Assembly: GCA_033032175.1 (NCBI GenBank)
Contig: CM065311.1
Coordinates: 4,457,190-4,521,189, forward strand
From: Saturnia japonica
Taxonomy: Eukaryota > Arthropoda > Insecta > Lepidoptera > Saturniidae
Reading direction: 5' to 3'
DNA length: 64,000 bases
Below are positions 52,680 through 64,000 of this stretch, one piece after another (position 1 is the stretch's first letter; every line of letters starts with the position of its first letter). The translations under genes were made by a program, and so were the position numbers. A model generated the notes under the pieces. That model was not told where the DNA came from and made no database searches. It saw nothing but the letters and a program-made list of their open reading frames with translations.

Positions 52680-55600
52680 TGTGATTATTTTTGATAAAAG
52701 TTGGAGTTAAAAAATACTAATCTTTTGTATTACAAGAACTTTACGATATGTTAATATTAATTGCATTAGTTAGATATTTTGTTGTTTAAGGACACAGTAC
52801 ACAAATACACATTAATAGTAAGAAATAATTGAATAGAAGAACTGACTATACTGTTAGCCATAAGGACCCTGAAGCCTAAAACGGCTTTTACAGATTCACC
52901 CTGGCTTGGTAGACGATATGTCGGCGTCATTGAAATATCTTATTATATTTAGTGAATAGTAAATGTAATGGGATTTCTCGAAAATGGCTCCAACGATTTG
53001 GATGAAATTTTGTATTTAGATAATGTTTTGCATTACAAGTTTATCTAGATAGGTATTTTTATTTTTTTTTTTAATACCGAGCATAGCTCGGTCGCCCAGA
53101 TATTGACTGTGAAATGTTAAGTGTATCTTTGAGTACATATTTGGCAAATTTAATGATAATTGTTAAGTTATCAATGATAAAATATACAATTATAGTGTCA
53201 CCTTGAGGTTATATTATGTTAATAGTTCTCTGAATAATTAATATTTTATAAGACAATTAATTCAACTCACATACCAGGGGCGTTTTATAAAAAGTGAGAA
53301 TGAGTACCACGTACAGGTTCAATTAAAGGGTCACAGGTTTTATTCAATGTTATTGATGTTTTTGTAACCTTATAGTGTAATTCATTTAACCCCTCAGTTC
53401 CCTTGAATGGCGAATTCACCAATTTCACGTACATTTCTATTATGTAAAGCCAAAGAGTTAAAAATAAAATTTTTAAGCTTAAAGTTCTCATCATAAAGAC
53501 CTTTTTATTTTGAATACATAAAAATTCCCGTACTGAAGCGACTACTGTGCATGAGAAATAGATTTAAATATATATGAGCCAGGTCTGGTGAATATGGAGA
53601 ATGATCAAGTATTTCAAAGCGACACTATCAATGAAGATTAATATGTTATATCGGATATCGATTATTGATAAATATATATGATATTTATACATCTTATGTA
53701 GGAATCTTCATTTCATTTTATCTTGCTACCAATAAATTATTCGTTTATTTAAAACGTGGAGCTACAATGGCGATATTATTTGAACACATGTATACGGTTA
53801 CAGAATTTCACATTTCACATATCTCATCTTAGTTCTATTTAGTTTTAGTGTTTATTGAATAATCTATAATTTTTTGAATTATCCTTTTGAAACAAACTGT
53901 GCATAAACAGCTGTAGCGCACAGGTCATCCGCCAGGGTCACAGATTCCAACAATAACAATGCATTAATGAATTGAAAACGTAAATGAATAATATTAGACT
54001 GAGATACTTGACACTTTCGCGTAATGTAGGAAAGAGATAGCCCTATGTCGGCGAGGCGTTGCTCCGAGTAGGTTATAACTGTTATGTAGCTTTATGAATG
54101 AATTTGTTACATAGATAAGAGTGATGCGAATTAGGTCACCTAATTTATTATTTAATTAGTTTGTTTAAACATATATTTTTCATTTTATGAACTATTTTTG
54201 TGTTCTACTATACTGACCATCTATAGCCGTATATATCTATAAAAATAAATATCTATACCATATATACTCTATAGCCCATCCCGTGTGTTTAATTAATATC
54301 GTCATTGTAACGCTACTCTGTTTTTAAAAGGATAACGGACTAACATATCAACGCACATTTTAAAGTACTGTGGCTGAGGCCGTGAAAATTTTCATGCGGG
54401 TTCCTTTTATACTGTATGTGAGTACTAAGGAAGGATTTTTCGAAATTCAACCCCTAAGATGGTGAAACCGGTGATGAGAGTTTATATGAAAATCTGTATT
54501 TTTTTTAAATATTATATATATCTATGAACATTTATATTTAAAAATTCAGTCAGAATGGCACTTATATAACATATAATGGGACATAATTGATTGACTTCGT
54601 GCCATACGAAAGAAGATGCGGGATAAGCTCTTAAACATATTTTACCAGTCACGACTGCAGTTTTGTTTAAGGTTGGAATGATTGAAAATTGTATGATTGA
54701 TAAAAATTTAAAAATTAATGTCCGGCGAGTGCGTTAGCATAAAAACGTGTAGTTATTTAAATTATGCAATGAAGTGGTATATTATTAATCACATTACGCC
54801 GCCGCGCCATCTTCACCAAGATAGCAGACCAAGGTATTCAACTACTAATGAGGGTGGGCTCTTTCTGTTCGCATCAACCGGAGACTAAACCTCTAACTAG
54901 AGAATACATATTAACGTGTCTAATCAAAATGACTAATTTAAAATGCTCATATTAGAAGACACAATCTTATCTACATTTTTTTGTTTATTTAGTAAAACAA
55001 TTCATAGTGCACACCTCATGAATTTAGAATTTACTAAACTCCCATGCATGATATTACTCTGAATTATTGTATAATTATTCCGCATTTTATATGATTTCCT
55101 GATACAATTTACGAAAATTTTGTTTTTAGACAAACGAGTAACATTTAACATACCTAGTGATTACTATCCTGGCATTAGGTGGACGAATGTAGTTTTGTAC
55201 GAATGTAGGGCCTATAACACTGAAGCACCTTAATTGCCTAATCTACCTAAACACATAAAAATTAAAACACATAAACTGTTTTGCTCGCATGTATTTGACA
55301 TATCGACCAATACCTAACCAATACGGAACCACTTTAACGACATACCACCTCTCATCGTTGATGTTAAACCGATATATCGTTTTAGCTTCATAGCCCTGTT
55401 GACATAGCGGCTCAGTGCTATGTTGACGACAATGTTTTCAGAAGCATGTCGACGACTTGTACCCGCTTTGGTTCCCTGCGGCTTGTGTACATTATCAGCA
55501 CAGAGTAAATAAGTATGCAGTGGATTAACGAAACAACTTTTACGTTAATAAATCTTTATCATTCAAACAGTAACACATTGTGGAACCTTAAACAGTGATT

Positions 55601-55835
55601 AGAAACGTGATCGAAAACTTTAATGATATATATCTAATCTGCTTTTTGGTAAAAATGCATTACTGTAAAAAAAAAATAACTATTTTCCGTCCAACAATAT
55701 TCAGTAAATAAGTATTGATTAAATCCATTTTTTTTAATGTATAGATATCTATTATTGTAACAACTGCGACTCAATATACTTGGTCTAACCCAACAGTTTC
55801 GTGTCCATGAAGCGGACACAGTGATAATAACTCCA
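52680..55835. other. AT-rich intergenic DNA between copies 2 and 3
   Basis: No exon or clear element. Small scraps resemble Helitron-like debris (GATGAAATTTTGTATTTAGATAATG near 53005). Nothing else recognised. Confidence 0.4.
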
Positions 55836-56293
55836 CAATCTGCTTATATAAGATCACTATTATTGTTCTCAAGTGAATTAATTATTCAAAAGACACAACT
55901 CCACACTTTTCAGTGACTAGAGCGGAGTCAAAGTTGCTCATATCGTGTCACTGACGTGTTGCCGACAAACGTTTCCGACTTGCAACGATGTGAAACCGCT
56001 GACAAACGTGCCAACAAAAAACCCGCCAGCATGTGTCTGAAGGACGGCGAGTTTGGTATGTAGAGCACTTAAAAAACATGAATGTGGACGTAAAAACTTT
56101 GGACTGTTGACTATAAAATGCTTTAAGCGATTAATGAAGACTTTTTTAGTTCTATGCAAATTGAAATAAAACACAACGTAATCATTCCTACTGTTTAATT
56201 GCCGTAGGAGTTTCATTCGAGTAGATTGTGGGATTGAATTTTAAGCTCAATTGTATAGAAACTTTAATAAAAACACTGGTAGCTGATATTACA
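55836..56293 (+). promoter_or_regulatory. Probable promoter and leader exon of cystathionine gamma-lyase copy 3
   Basis: TATATAAG at 55845 with an Inr-like TCTCAAGTG about 25 bp on, and a leader ending GCTGATATTACA at 56293 before GTAAGT. The last 15 bases resemble those of copies 1 and 2. The upstream sequence is otherwise diverged, so this is weaker than for the other copies. Confidence 0.4.
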
Positions 56294-56554
56294 GTAAGTA
56301 ACTTAATCTCTATTACAAATATGACCACACGTAGATTTATAGGATCAGAAGATTAGAGTTGATATTAACAGCACTGTTTTTCAGTATAAACTAAATAAAT
56401 CGGTAGTTCGATCAGTATATGAAATTCTTTCTCAAAATTTCCCGAAGGACGTCCTATATAAAGGAAAATGATCACGATTAAATCATTGGAAAAAAAGAAA
56501 TGTTTGTCTGTCTTTTTTAAATACAATAAAGGCGACAAACAAGGCTCATCTCAT

Positions 56555-56690
56555 GGTAAGCGGTTATTATAAGCATGGCCGACCTAGAATTTTCTTCCCG
56601 AAGGAGTTCTGGAAACACTACTCACCGCATCTATGGTAGGGTGGTCTTTCGAGGTGCCCAAGTATTGAAAAATTTCCAAATAAATTTCTA
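56555..56690 (-). repeat. Dispersed short repeat fragment
   Basis: CTCATGGTAAGCGGTTATTA and AACACTACTCACCGC match 32020-32255. Confidence 0.4.
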
Positions 56691-57174
56691 TGTACACTAC
56701 ATCACTTAACCTCTCTCTCTCTCTCTCTTATCTTTCTGTCTGTTTGTATCTTCGAAATTAACTTAAAAACGAAAAGCTTAAAAATTTCGTACATGGGAAG
56801 CTTATGTCATTAAAGTCAATACTTTACAATAATTTCCCAAATAATATTTATTATTAATTCTAAACCGATGCTGATGAAATTTTGTATACGGGAAGTATAT
56901 AATCACTGAATAATTAATTTAATTAATGGGCTATAAAAATCATTAAAAAAAATATCCAAGAAAAAATATTTTTTCATTAGGAACTGTTAAACAATTTTGA
57001 TGAAGTTTTGTACACAGAAATAATATTTCATTCCATTATAGATATCTATTCGAATCATCAATAATATACAAATTTAGAAATCGTAGAAAATAATAATAAT
57101 TTTCAAACGATTTTGATCAAAATTGTAAAGCATAAATATATGCTATTTCTCAATTGATAGACTATATATATATA

Positions 57175-58837
57175 CACAGTGGTGGTTATATAATTAAGAA
57201 CGCTTATTTAAAGGGAAGATTTTTTCAAACTAACAAGTATAATTAATTGCATGTATTTTTTTGTATTCCTCTCGGTATCGCAAAACTTTTCCACTAACGG
57301 TACATACGTTGATACACATGATTGACTAAAAAATAAATAGATTAACTTTATACATTAGATCTGAACCTAGTATTACTACTTACTGGTTGGTCACATATTA
57401 ACGCTGAATAGTTTATTTTTTTATTCAAATTTAAATAGAGAACACTCTGTGGCTCTGTGGCTGTAGGTCACTATTCGTATAATTTTCCATTTAGTGCTGT
57501 AAAAGTCTTATAGGTGATTGCTTTATATGAAAACAAATAAAATAAATATTGTAACAAATCTATAAGGGAATTAATAATAAACTTTGCGAGAACAATTGGT
57601 CGTATAAAAAGGTTAGCCGACCATCTGCAATGCCCAAAAACGATGGTTTTCTACGCTGTGAAACATTTTACCACGTATTAAACTACTTCAAATGTTCCAC
57701 GTGTACCTAAACAGAAAAAGTCATCTCCTCGAGACGATCGAAGTATCGTTCGTTTGGCAAAACAAAATTATTTTAAAAGGTTTAATGAGCTGAGAAAAAT
57801 GTATTTTGGTGAATACAACCCTTCAGCAATCTCGGCACGCACTATTCGAATGCGTTTGGTAGATGAAAATTTGCACGCAAGGATAGCAAGTAAAGTGCCC
57901 ATGTTGAAACTGTGTCATAGGCAAGTCAGGCTTGCCTTTGCAAGAAGGTATGAAAACTGATCCGTTATACAGTGGAAAAATGTTCTTTTTTCAAACGAAA
58001 CAAAAATAATCCGGGTATGTTCTGATGGAAAACGAAACGTACGACGCCCTCCGAATAAAGCATTCGACCCTAAGTACACAAAAGTAAAATTAAAGCATGG
58101 TGGAAGGAAATGTGAAAATTTGAGCGTGCTTTTCTCGACATAGTGTTGGACCTGTTAAGCTGATAGAAGGGGGGGGGGGGACATTGAACATGGATCAATT
58201 TCAATATAAAAATATACTGGAAGAAACAATGTTACCTTATGCCGAAGACGTGCTTCCGGTAATTTGGACATTCCAGCACGATAATGATCCAAAGAACACT
58301 CCATGCACCGTTAAGTAATTTCTCACATCGCAATCGATTTATGTCTTAGATTGGCCAGCTAACAGCCCAGATCTAAACACAATAGAGCACCTTTGGTGCA
58401 AAGTCAAGAAAAATGTTTCAAATCGACAGTGTGGTAATGTAAGAGAGCCGTACGACGTTTTCTTAGAAAAATGGAATTCTATCTATCTTGCGAAATGTTA
58501 AAATTGATAGATTCAATGCTTCACCGGTGTAAAGCAGTAATTAAAAACCTTGGACATGCTATTAACTATTAATTTTGGTTTAAAATGTATTAACTAAATT
58601 GCTTTTTTTCTTGACGCACTTCACACTAATATGATTTTTTAAATCTAAGTTTCACATAAAACACCTCTCGAACAATTTAATAAATCGTTCTTAGTTATTC
58701 GTCCAGCTTCATTAGTATTTTAATTTGTTACTGTAGAGAATTAAAAAATAAAAGGAACACTTAACTACACATGACATGATTTAGATAAAAGAATTCGGGA
58801 ACTTCAAATCGTTCTTAATTATATGACTACAACTGTA
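57175..58837 (+). mobile_element. Decayed Tc1-like transposon
   Basis: The inverted ends CAGTGGTGGTTATATAATTAAGAACG (left, from 57178) and its near complement ending CTGTA at 58837 both lie next to TA. The transposase reads on the + strand: AKQNYFKRFNELRKMYFG through LAFARRYEN at 57754-57957, then HDNDPKNTPC and WPANSPDLNTIEHLW (about 58265-58400), the second and third acidic catalytic positions in a DD34E layout. Stops and frameshifts break it. It lies in the inferred 5'UTR intron of CSE copy 3. Confidence 0.82.
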
Positions 58838-59167
58838 TATGAAATTCAAATCATATAAGTTAAAAACAAAATTACTGGATGCAAATAATTACTGCATAGT
58901 AAGTAACAAACGTCTGCGGAGCCGCAGGATACCGCTGGTGAATTAATAAAAAAAGGACGTCGTTCCATAACTCGCGGCTGAGTGCCCTAAACGTTCGCCC
59001 CCAAGTTCGGTGAAGCTGTAAAAGCCATCAGCGGCACTGTTTTGAATAGGCTAACAGTATAGTCAGTCCAGAAAAAAAAAATCGCTCCATAACTTTGGAA
59101 TGAGCTTAAAACCTAAGCTCATTATTTCATTTACCGAGATAAATGAAGCGGATGTTTTATTATTATA

Positions 59168-60450
59168 TTAGGTCCTTAGATAAAAAATTATCATTTTATA
59201 TGGAAAAAGTAGAACGAAAAAAAAAATTACGAAATTATACGTTTAATCAATCGAAGTATGTGCCATTATTATCTGTGCACTTTCGCAATTTTATAGGTAG
59301 TTCATTGATTCCATTGCTGAAAAACTTGTGGAAGCGAAAATCAATAAAAAATTTGAAGGCAGTTTAGACAGCCTTAAATATCGGAATTAATTTTTTTCCT
59401 TGCAAGAAATTGTCCAAATTCCGAAAAAAGTGGTAATCTGTTGGAGCCAGTTCCGGGGAGTATGGTGGGTGTAGGAGACATTCCAACCGCAGTAACTCTA
59501 ATTTAGTGACCATCTGTCCTGAAGTTTGGAGTTTAGTATTGTCCTGAAGCAGCAGTGGACTAGAGAGGTTGACTGTGCGCAGAACAAACCGTCTACGCAA
59601 ATTTAGATAAACGATTTCGATCTTGTAATTGACACCACGTTCACGAATACACAACAAACAGTATAATGCACAACTTACCAATAATACTGCGGCATTGCTC
59701 GCTGTTGGTGCTGAGATAGTCGTCACAAAAAAGATGATAGAAGCAGCCGTTGCCCATTGCTTTTTGCAGACTCATGTCCCTTTGACACTTTTGTCGTGCG
59801 GGCAAGCAGCAATCACACGGAAGCCGGGCATTGGTCGGTTAAAAAGCCGACCCTGTGATTGGTGCCACGAACGGGTGTCAATCGAGTTACGTTATGTTAG
59901 ATTTAAATTATGATAATTATGATCTTCGCACATTGACCAATGTCGGTTGTTTAAGGTTCTCGAGCTTTTTCACTTTTCCAACTTGTTTCAAGTGAATTAA
60001 AATTATTTTATCACACACACCGAAGCCTGCAGCTAACTTTGACGTGGTTTGCAAAGGATTAGCCTCAACGATCACCTTTAATTCTTCATTATCAACTAGG
60101 GTTTCCGGCCGTCCACGGGATTTGTTTCGTAAGTCAAAATTTCCAGAACGAAAACGTTGGAACCAAAAACATTCCGTGCTTTCTTTTACAGTAGCTTATC
60201 CCTATACACATCATTAATCCTTCGAACTGTTTCTGCAGCGCTGATGCCACGGTGGGAGTCGTATCCGTGAATAATGTGATATTTTAATTTTATTTAATTA
60301 TTGTAATATTTTCCATTTTATGAAAACAACGATATCAAAGGAAAATCAAATGGTGCCCAAACAATTGAATCACTAACTTCGAAAATCAAATAAACATACG
60401 CTTAAATTTGAAACAAATTTAAATTGGAATTTCTAACCAAAGGCATATAT
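59168..60450 (-). mobile_element. Deleted mariner element (head-to-head with 60452-61490)
   Basis: The 3' end at 59168 starts TTAGGTCCTTAGATAAAAAAT. The C-terminal frame at 59400-59590 has LLQDNTKLQTSGQ and PPYSPELAPTDYHFFRNLD, giving the second and third catalytic Asp. An N-terminal piece near 60200-60260 reads GISAAETVRRINDVYRD. The DNA-binding/catalytic junction is replaced by unrelated sequence (about 59600-59900), so it is inactive. Confidence 0.75.
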
Positions 60451-60451
60451 T

Positions 60452-61495
60452 AGGTCCTTCCATATGAAATTAGCGTTTTGTCGTACTGACCATTTTAATC
60501 TGAAATATCTCCTCTCTTTGGTTAAGGATTACAAATTAAAATTTATAAATTCATTTAGCTGGTTTATTTGAGTTTTTAAAACAGTCATTCATTTGTTTTT
60601 TCCTCATTATTTTTTTCTTTGGCGTCGCTTATTACCGCACAATAGAAAACATAAAATATTGATATATTTACGATTACGAGTTCTACCGTGGAACCAGTGC
60701 TGCAGAAACAGCTCTAAGTATTGATGATGTGCACGGCGCTGGTGTCGCAAAAGAAAGCACGGTAAGTTTTTGGTTTCAACCTTTTCGTTCTGGAAATTTC
60801 GACCTTCAGAACCAACCCGTGGACGGCCGGTGATCAAAGTGGAAAATGAAGAATTAAAGGATATTGTGGAAGCGGATCCATCACAAAGTACTTCAAGGAT
60901 AGCTGCAGACTTCGGGGTAAGTGATAAAACCCTATTAACCCACTTGAAACAAATCAGGAAAGTAAAAAAATTGAACGATGGGTACCTCATGAATTGAGTG
61001 AATCAAACTTGCAAACTCGCGTCGACTGCTGTGTTACATTGCTCAGCCGACACAATAATGACGGGATTTTAAATCAAATCATTACTTGTGATGAAAAGCG
61101 GATACTGTACGATAATCGGAAGCGCTCATCGCAATGGCTGAACCCTAGAGACCCAGCCAAATCCTGTCCTAAACGAAAATTGACTCAGAAAATGTTACTT
61201 TTGAGTGTTTGGTGGACTAGCGCCGGTGCCGTTCACTACAGTTTTCTAAAATCTGGCCATACGATTACGCAATCCATGCAAGAAGAACTAACTGCTAAAC
61301 AACCGAGATTGGTCAATCGCTCTAGGCCACTGCTGCTTCACGACAACGCAAGAACACACAATGCACAACAAACAACCACTAAGTTAGATACATTAAATTT
61401 TTTTGATAATCTAAACAAAGCCATACAGCGCCATCTAAGAATACTGTTAGAAAATGGAAATACATACTTTTCCATTTATTGATTTTAATGAAAAT
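60452..61495 (+). mobile_element. Broken mariner transposase, + strand
   Basis: It begins TTAGGTCCTTCCATATGAAA. + strand frames: YRGTSAAETALSIDDVHG, then 60770-60997 (EADPSQSTSRIAADFGVSDK) and 60994-61482 with ITCDEKR (first Asp), LLHDNARTHNAQQ (second Asp) and a deletion that removes the PDLAPTDYHFF region and the third Asp. Two frameshifts are visible. Same family as 19519-20530 and 59168-60450. Confidence 0.82.
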
Positions 61496-62182
61496 TGTGT
61501 AAAAATAAAATAATTTGGTTTAATTTGGTATCTTTTTACTTAATATCAGTAAATATTTTTAGTTACATACACATACATTCCTTTTTATATGTACTTAATT
61601 AACCTAAACGCAATTTATAGACCATACAAATGTCCATAGGTATAAAAATTCATATTAAATTTAAGGTAAACTACAATTATACCAAATTTCATTAAATTCG
61701 ATCTGGGAGTTTTTGCGTGATTGACGTTTAAACATATAGACAGATAAAAATTTCAATAACTATCGAAATGTATTCTGTTCATGATTCTAAAGAAGTAGTA
61801 TTTTTACCCGACTGCTAAAAAGGATAATTTTTTTTTTTCGAGTGCATGTTTGTAAGTATGTATGTCTATTTCTTTGGCACGCTCTGTAGTGTAAACGGCT
61901 TGATAGATTTTAGCACACGAGGTGTCGTTGATTCGTCTTAATTGTGGGAGTGACATAGGCTGTATAATATTTAAGTACGGCGTCTGGTATTCAAATAAAA
62001 AGCAAAAATAGAGAAAAACAATTTCAGTGATTTTGTTGTAGTCGGGTTTTTTTGTTTTCTTTTTAATAATTTAGCTTGTTTCTCAAATATCTTCAATGTA
62101 CAGATTTCGACTCTTTACTCTTTTAATAAAGAAGTTATAAATGTTATTCAACATCTTATTTTAAACGGTCGTTATATTTTAG
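61496..62182. other. End of inferred leader intron of copy 3
   Basis: AT-rich with one poly-T run. It ends TATATTTTAG at the ATG. No coding sequence. Confidence 0.45.
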
Positions 62183-62341
62183 ATGGCAGAAGACAAATTT
62201 TTGAAGCCAACAACTGGGTTTGCGACTTTAGCTATTCACGCCGGTCGTTGTCAAGAGTCAGAAAAGTGGAATTCAGGAGCCGTCGTTACACCCATTTTCA
62301 CATCTGCTTTGTTTAAACAAACTGTGTCCAGGGAACATGAA
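62183..62341 (+). CDS. CTH: Cystathionine gamma-lyase paralog, copy 3, first coding exon (rest beyond window)
   Basis: 53 residues starting [20 protein letters not shown], ending in phase 0 at a GTGAGT donor (62342). It matches exon 1 of copies 1 and 2 (KWNSGAVVTPIFTSALFKQT) but is two residues longer, with AGRCQES where the others have KAQEP. That is nearer the AIHAGQ-type start of other family members, so this may be the older copy. Exon 2 should follow within a few kb. The remaining 1.66 kb of the window contains no match to it. Confidence 0.85.
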
Positions 62342-62995
62342 GTGAGTACTTTTTATATGTGTTATCAGATATTTTGAATATCTACGTTAACGCACGTACG
62401 ATAAGATCAATAGCGCCACCAGGATCACTTTTAGGGTAGTATATCAGCATCTACCAGCACTATACCTAAAATTACCTATTAAAATATAATGTATAATTAA
62501 TTATACATGTATTGTACAAATTTGGAGAGCAACATAGACGTCAGTTTTTATTCAAACACTAACTTAATAATAAAAAATAAAACCAAATTTTCACTATAGC
62601 TACAATCAATTATACAAAAATAAGTTCACATTCTTTAACTTATTTTATAGGTCTTCGCACTTGTAGGACACTTGATTTCAATGAGGCTTTGACAAATCTC
62701 ACCTGATGATCCTGGTATGACAGGGTAGATTTTTTGAAATCATTAGACACTTTTTAATATGTTTACCTAGTTTAATACCCTTGAGAAGCGACACATGGCG
62801 TACTACGGAAATAACTGCTTCTTCTTGTACATTTATTAGGTATTAATGTGACTACATATTACCTTACCTTAGACTCAGTGCAAATATTACATTCACTATG
62901 CACAGAATGTTTCAATCACGTTTAATCTGTACCTAAAAGAAATAAAATCAATTAGCAAGCATGTAAGTTGTGTTTACAACATAACATTTTGTAAA
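62342..62995. other. Intron 1 of copy 3, first part
   Basis: AT-rich, nothing recognised. Confidence 0.4.
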
Positions 62996-63695
62996 TCTAT
63001 ATGTACTTACTAATATTATAAAACTGAAGAGTTTATTGGTTTGGTTGAACGCGCTAATTTCGGGAACTACTGCTTTGAATGGTTTTTTTTAGTGTTAGAT
63101 AGCCCGTTTATCTAGGAAGGCTATAGGCTATATAAAAAACATCACGCTACGACCAATAGGAGCGGGACATCAATGAAATTTTTTGCAAAAACAGTGAAAT
63201 TTATTTCTCTTGAGAACTTCCACTGCGTGCGCTGCGTAAATGGTTAATGTTACGCAACAATGATGTTGATTATTGATTCATTGTTGATTCCATATAACCT
63301 TTTTTATGGTAATAACATTTGTTCAGCATTCATTATTTACGAAGGTGTTTTTATAAAAATGGTATTGATCCTTATAGAAATGAATACGTTATTCATCACA
63401 AGTATTTAATTTTGAACAAAATCACCCTTTCCATTATTTGATGTCAATGAATATCTTAGGAGATATCACAGTTTTAAAATAACTCCGCTGCAAAATAATG
63501 ATCAAGTACCGCGCGAATTTTTAATATGCGGAATGATGTGGAGAGGGAAAGGCGAATGGTGCTCAAATTGTTCGTAGATAAAACAAAGAAAGTTTCAGCT
63601 TCTTTAGAACTGTACTAAAGATGTTTAAGACCCACTCCCTCTAACCCTCTCTCTCTCTCTTTTGTGACGCAGATGAATTTGCGCGAATCAGCTAG
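62996..63695 (+). mobile_element. Helitron-like non-autonomous repeat, family 1, copy 2
   Basis: TCTATATGTACTTACTAATA start, CTAG end at 63692-63695. The interior matches 8372-9034, with one ~50-bp segment (63500-63590, CCGCGCGAATTTTTAATATGCGG onward) absent from copy 1. Confidence 0.6.
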
Positions 63696-64000
63696 TATAA
63701 CCTGTATAACCCTATACAAACAAATAAAAAGTTCCGTTTTTATTTGTTTTTGAGTTCTAAATTGCCCTTTTTTAAAATAGCTAACTTACATTTTTATACT
63801 ACCTACATATTCGTACGGATACTCATACGGAAGTTGAGATAAATCGTGATTTTCCTTAGCAAAATCTTCTTTGACGCAAGAACCCTACTCAATGTCAATA
63901 AATCAATTACAGACAAATTAAAGCTGTTAATTAGCCCTAATAATTCCTTAATTAGTTAATCTTAACACGTAATTCTTGGTTTTGTAGTTGTGATAACACA
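63696..64000. other. Intron 1 of copy 3, right edge of window
   Basis: AT-rich. No exon or repeat recognised. Confidence 0.4.

Noticed and set aside
59629..59913. 94-residue + strand ORF between mariner pieces
   Set aside because: No recognisable domain, no splice or promoter context, inside a broken transposon.

Overview
The window looks like a moth or butterfly (Lepidoptera) nuclear genome: AT-rich, intron-rich single-copy genes with short exons, and long introns and spacers packed with mobile DNA of kinds common in that order (R1-clade and CR1/Jockey-like LINEs, mariner and Tc1 elements, Helitron-like non-autonomous repeats, tRNA-derived SINEs). No species can be named from the sequence alone. 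All host genes are on the + strand.

Layout. 133-6206 (- strand) is an almost complete R1-clade non-LTR retrotransposon. It is flanked by a 14-bp target duplication, has two ORFs, and its ORF1 stop and ORF2 start overlap as TAATG. 10009-19269 holds seven exons encoding the C-terminal ~351 residues of an enolase-superfamily dehydratase of the ENOSF1/L-fuconate dehydratase type. Its first ~90 residues are not found here. Introns and flanks of that gene contain a deleted mariner, a large foldback element and Helitron-like pieces. 19500-25700 has a decayed mariner, an R1-like RT scrap, a SINE and a decayed Copia element.

The second half is a tandem array of cystathionine gamma-lyase (CSE/CTH) genes: copy 1 (27844-34197) and copy 2 (47724-52555), each seven exons encoding exactly 393 residues with identical exon lengths, and the first coding exon of copy 3 (62183-62341), which runs off the window. 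Each copy appears to have a non-coding leader exon upstream (donors at 26252, 47056 and 56294) and a 5'UTR intron whose acceptor abuts the ATG. The proximal promoter of copies 1 and 2 is recognisably duplicated.

These enzymes would cleave cystathionine to cysteine, 2-oxobutyrate and ammonia, the last step of transsulfuration, and can release H2S. Copy 2 keeps all key residues I can check. Copy 1 keeps the PLP lysine but has lost the equivalents of human Arg119 and Glu339, so it may have changed reaction specificity. This is the most interesting biology I see here.

The array's introns and spacers carry a CR1/Jockey-like LINE, a second 5'-truncated R1-family copy nested in a Helitron-like repeat, three SINEs in the window overall, a Tc1-like transposon and a head-to-head pair of mariners inside the copy 3 leader intron.
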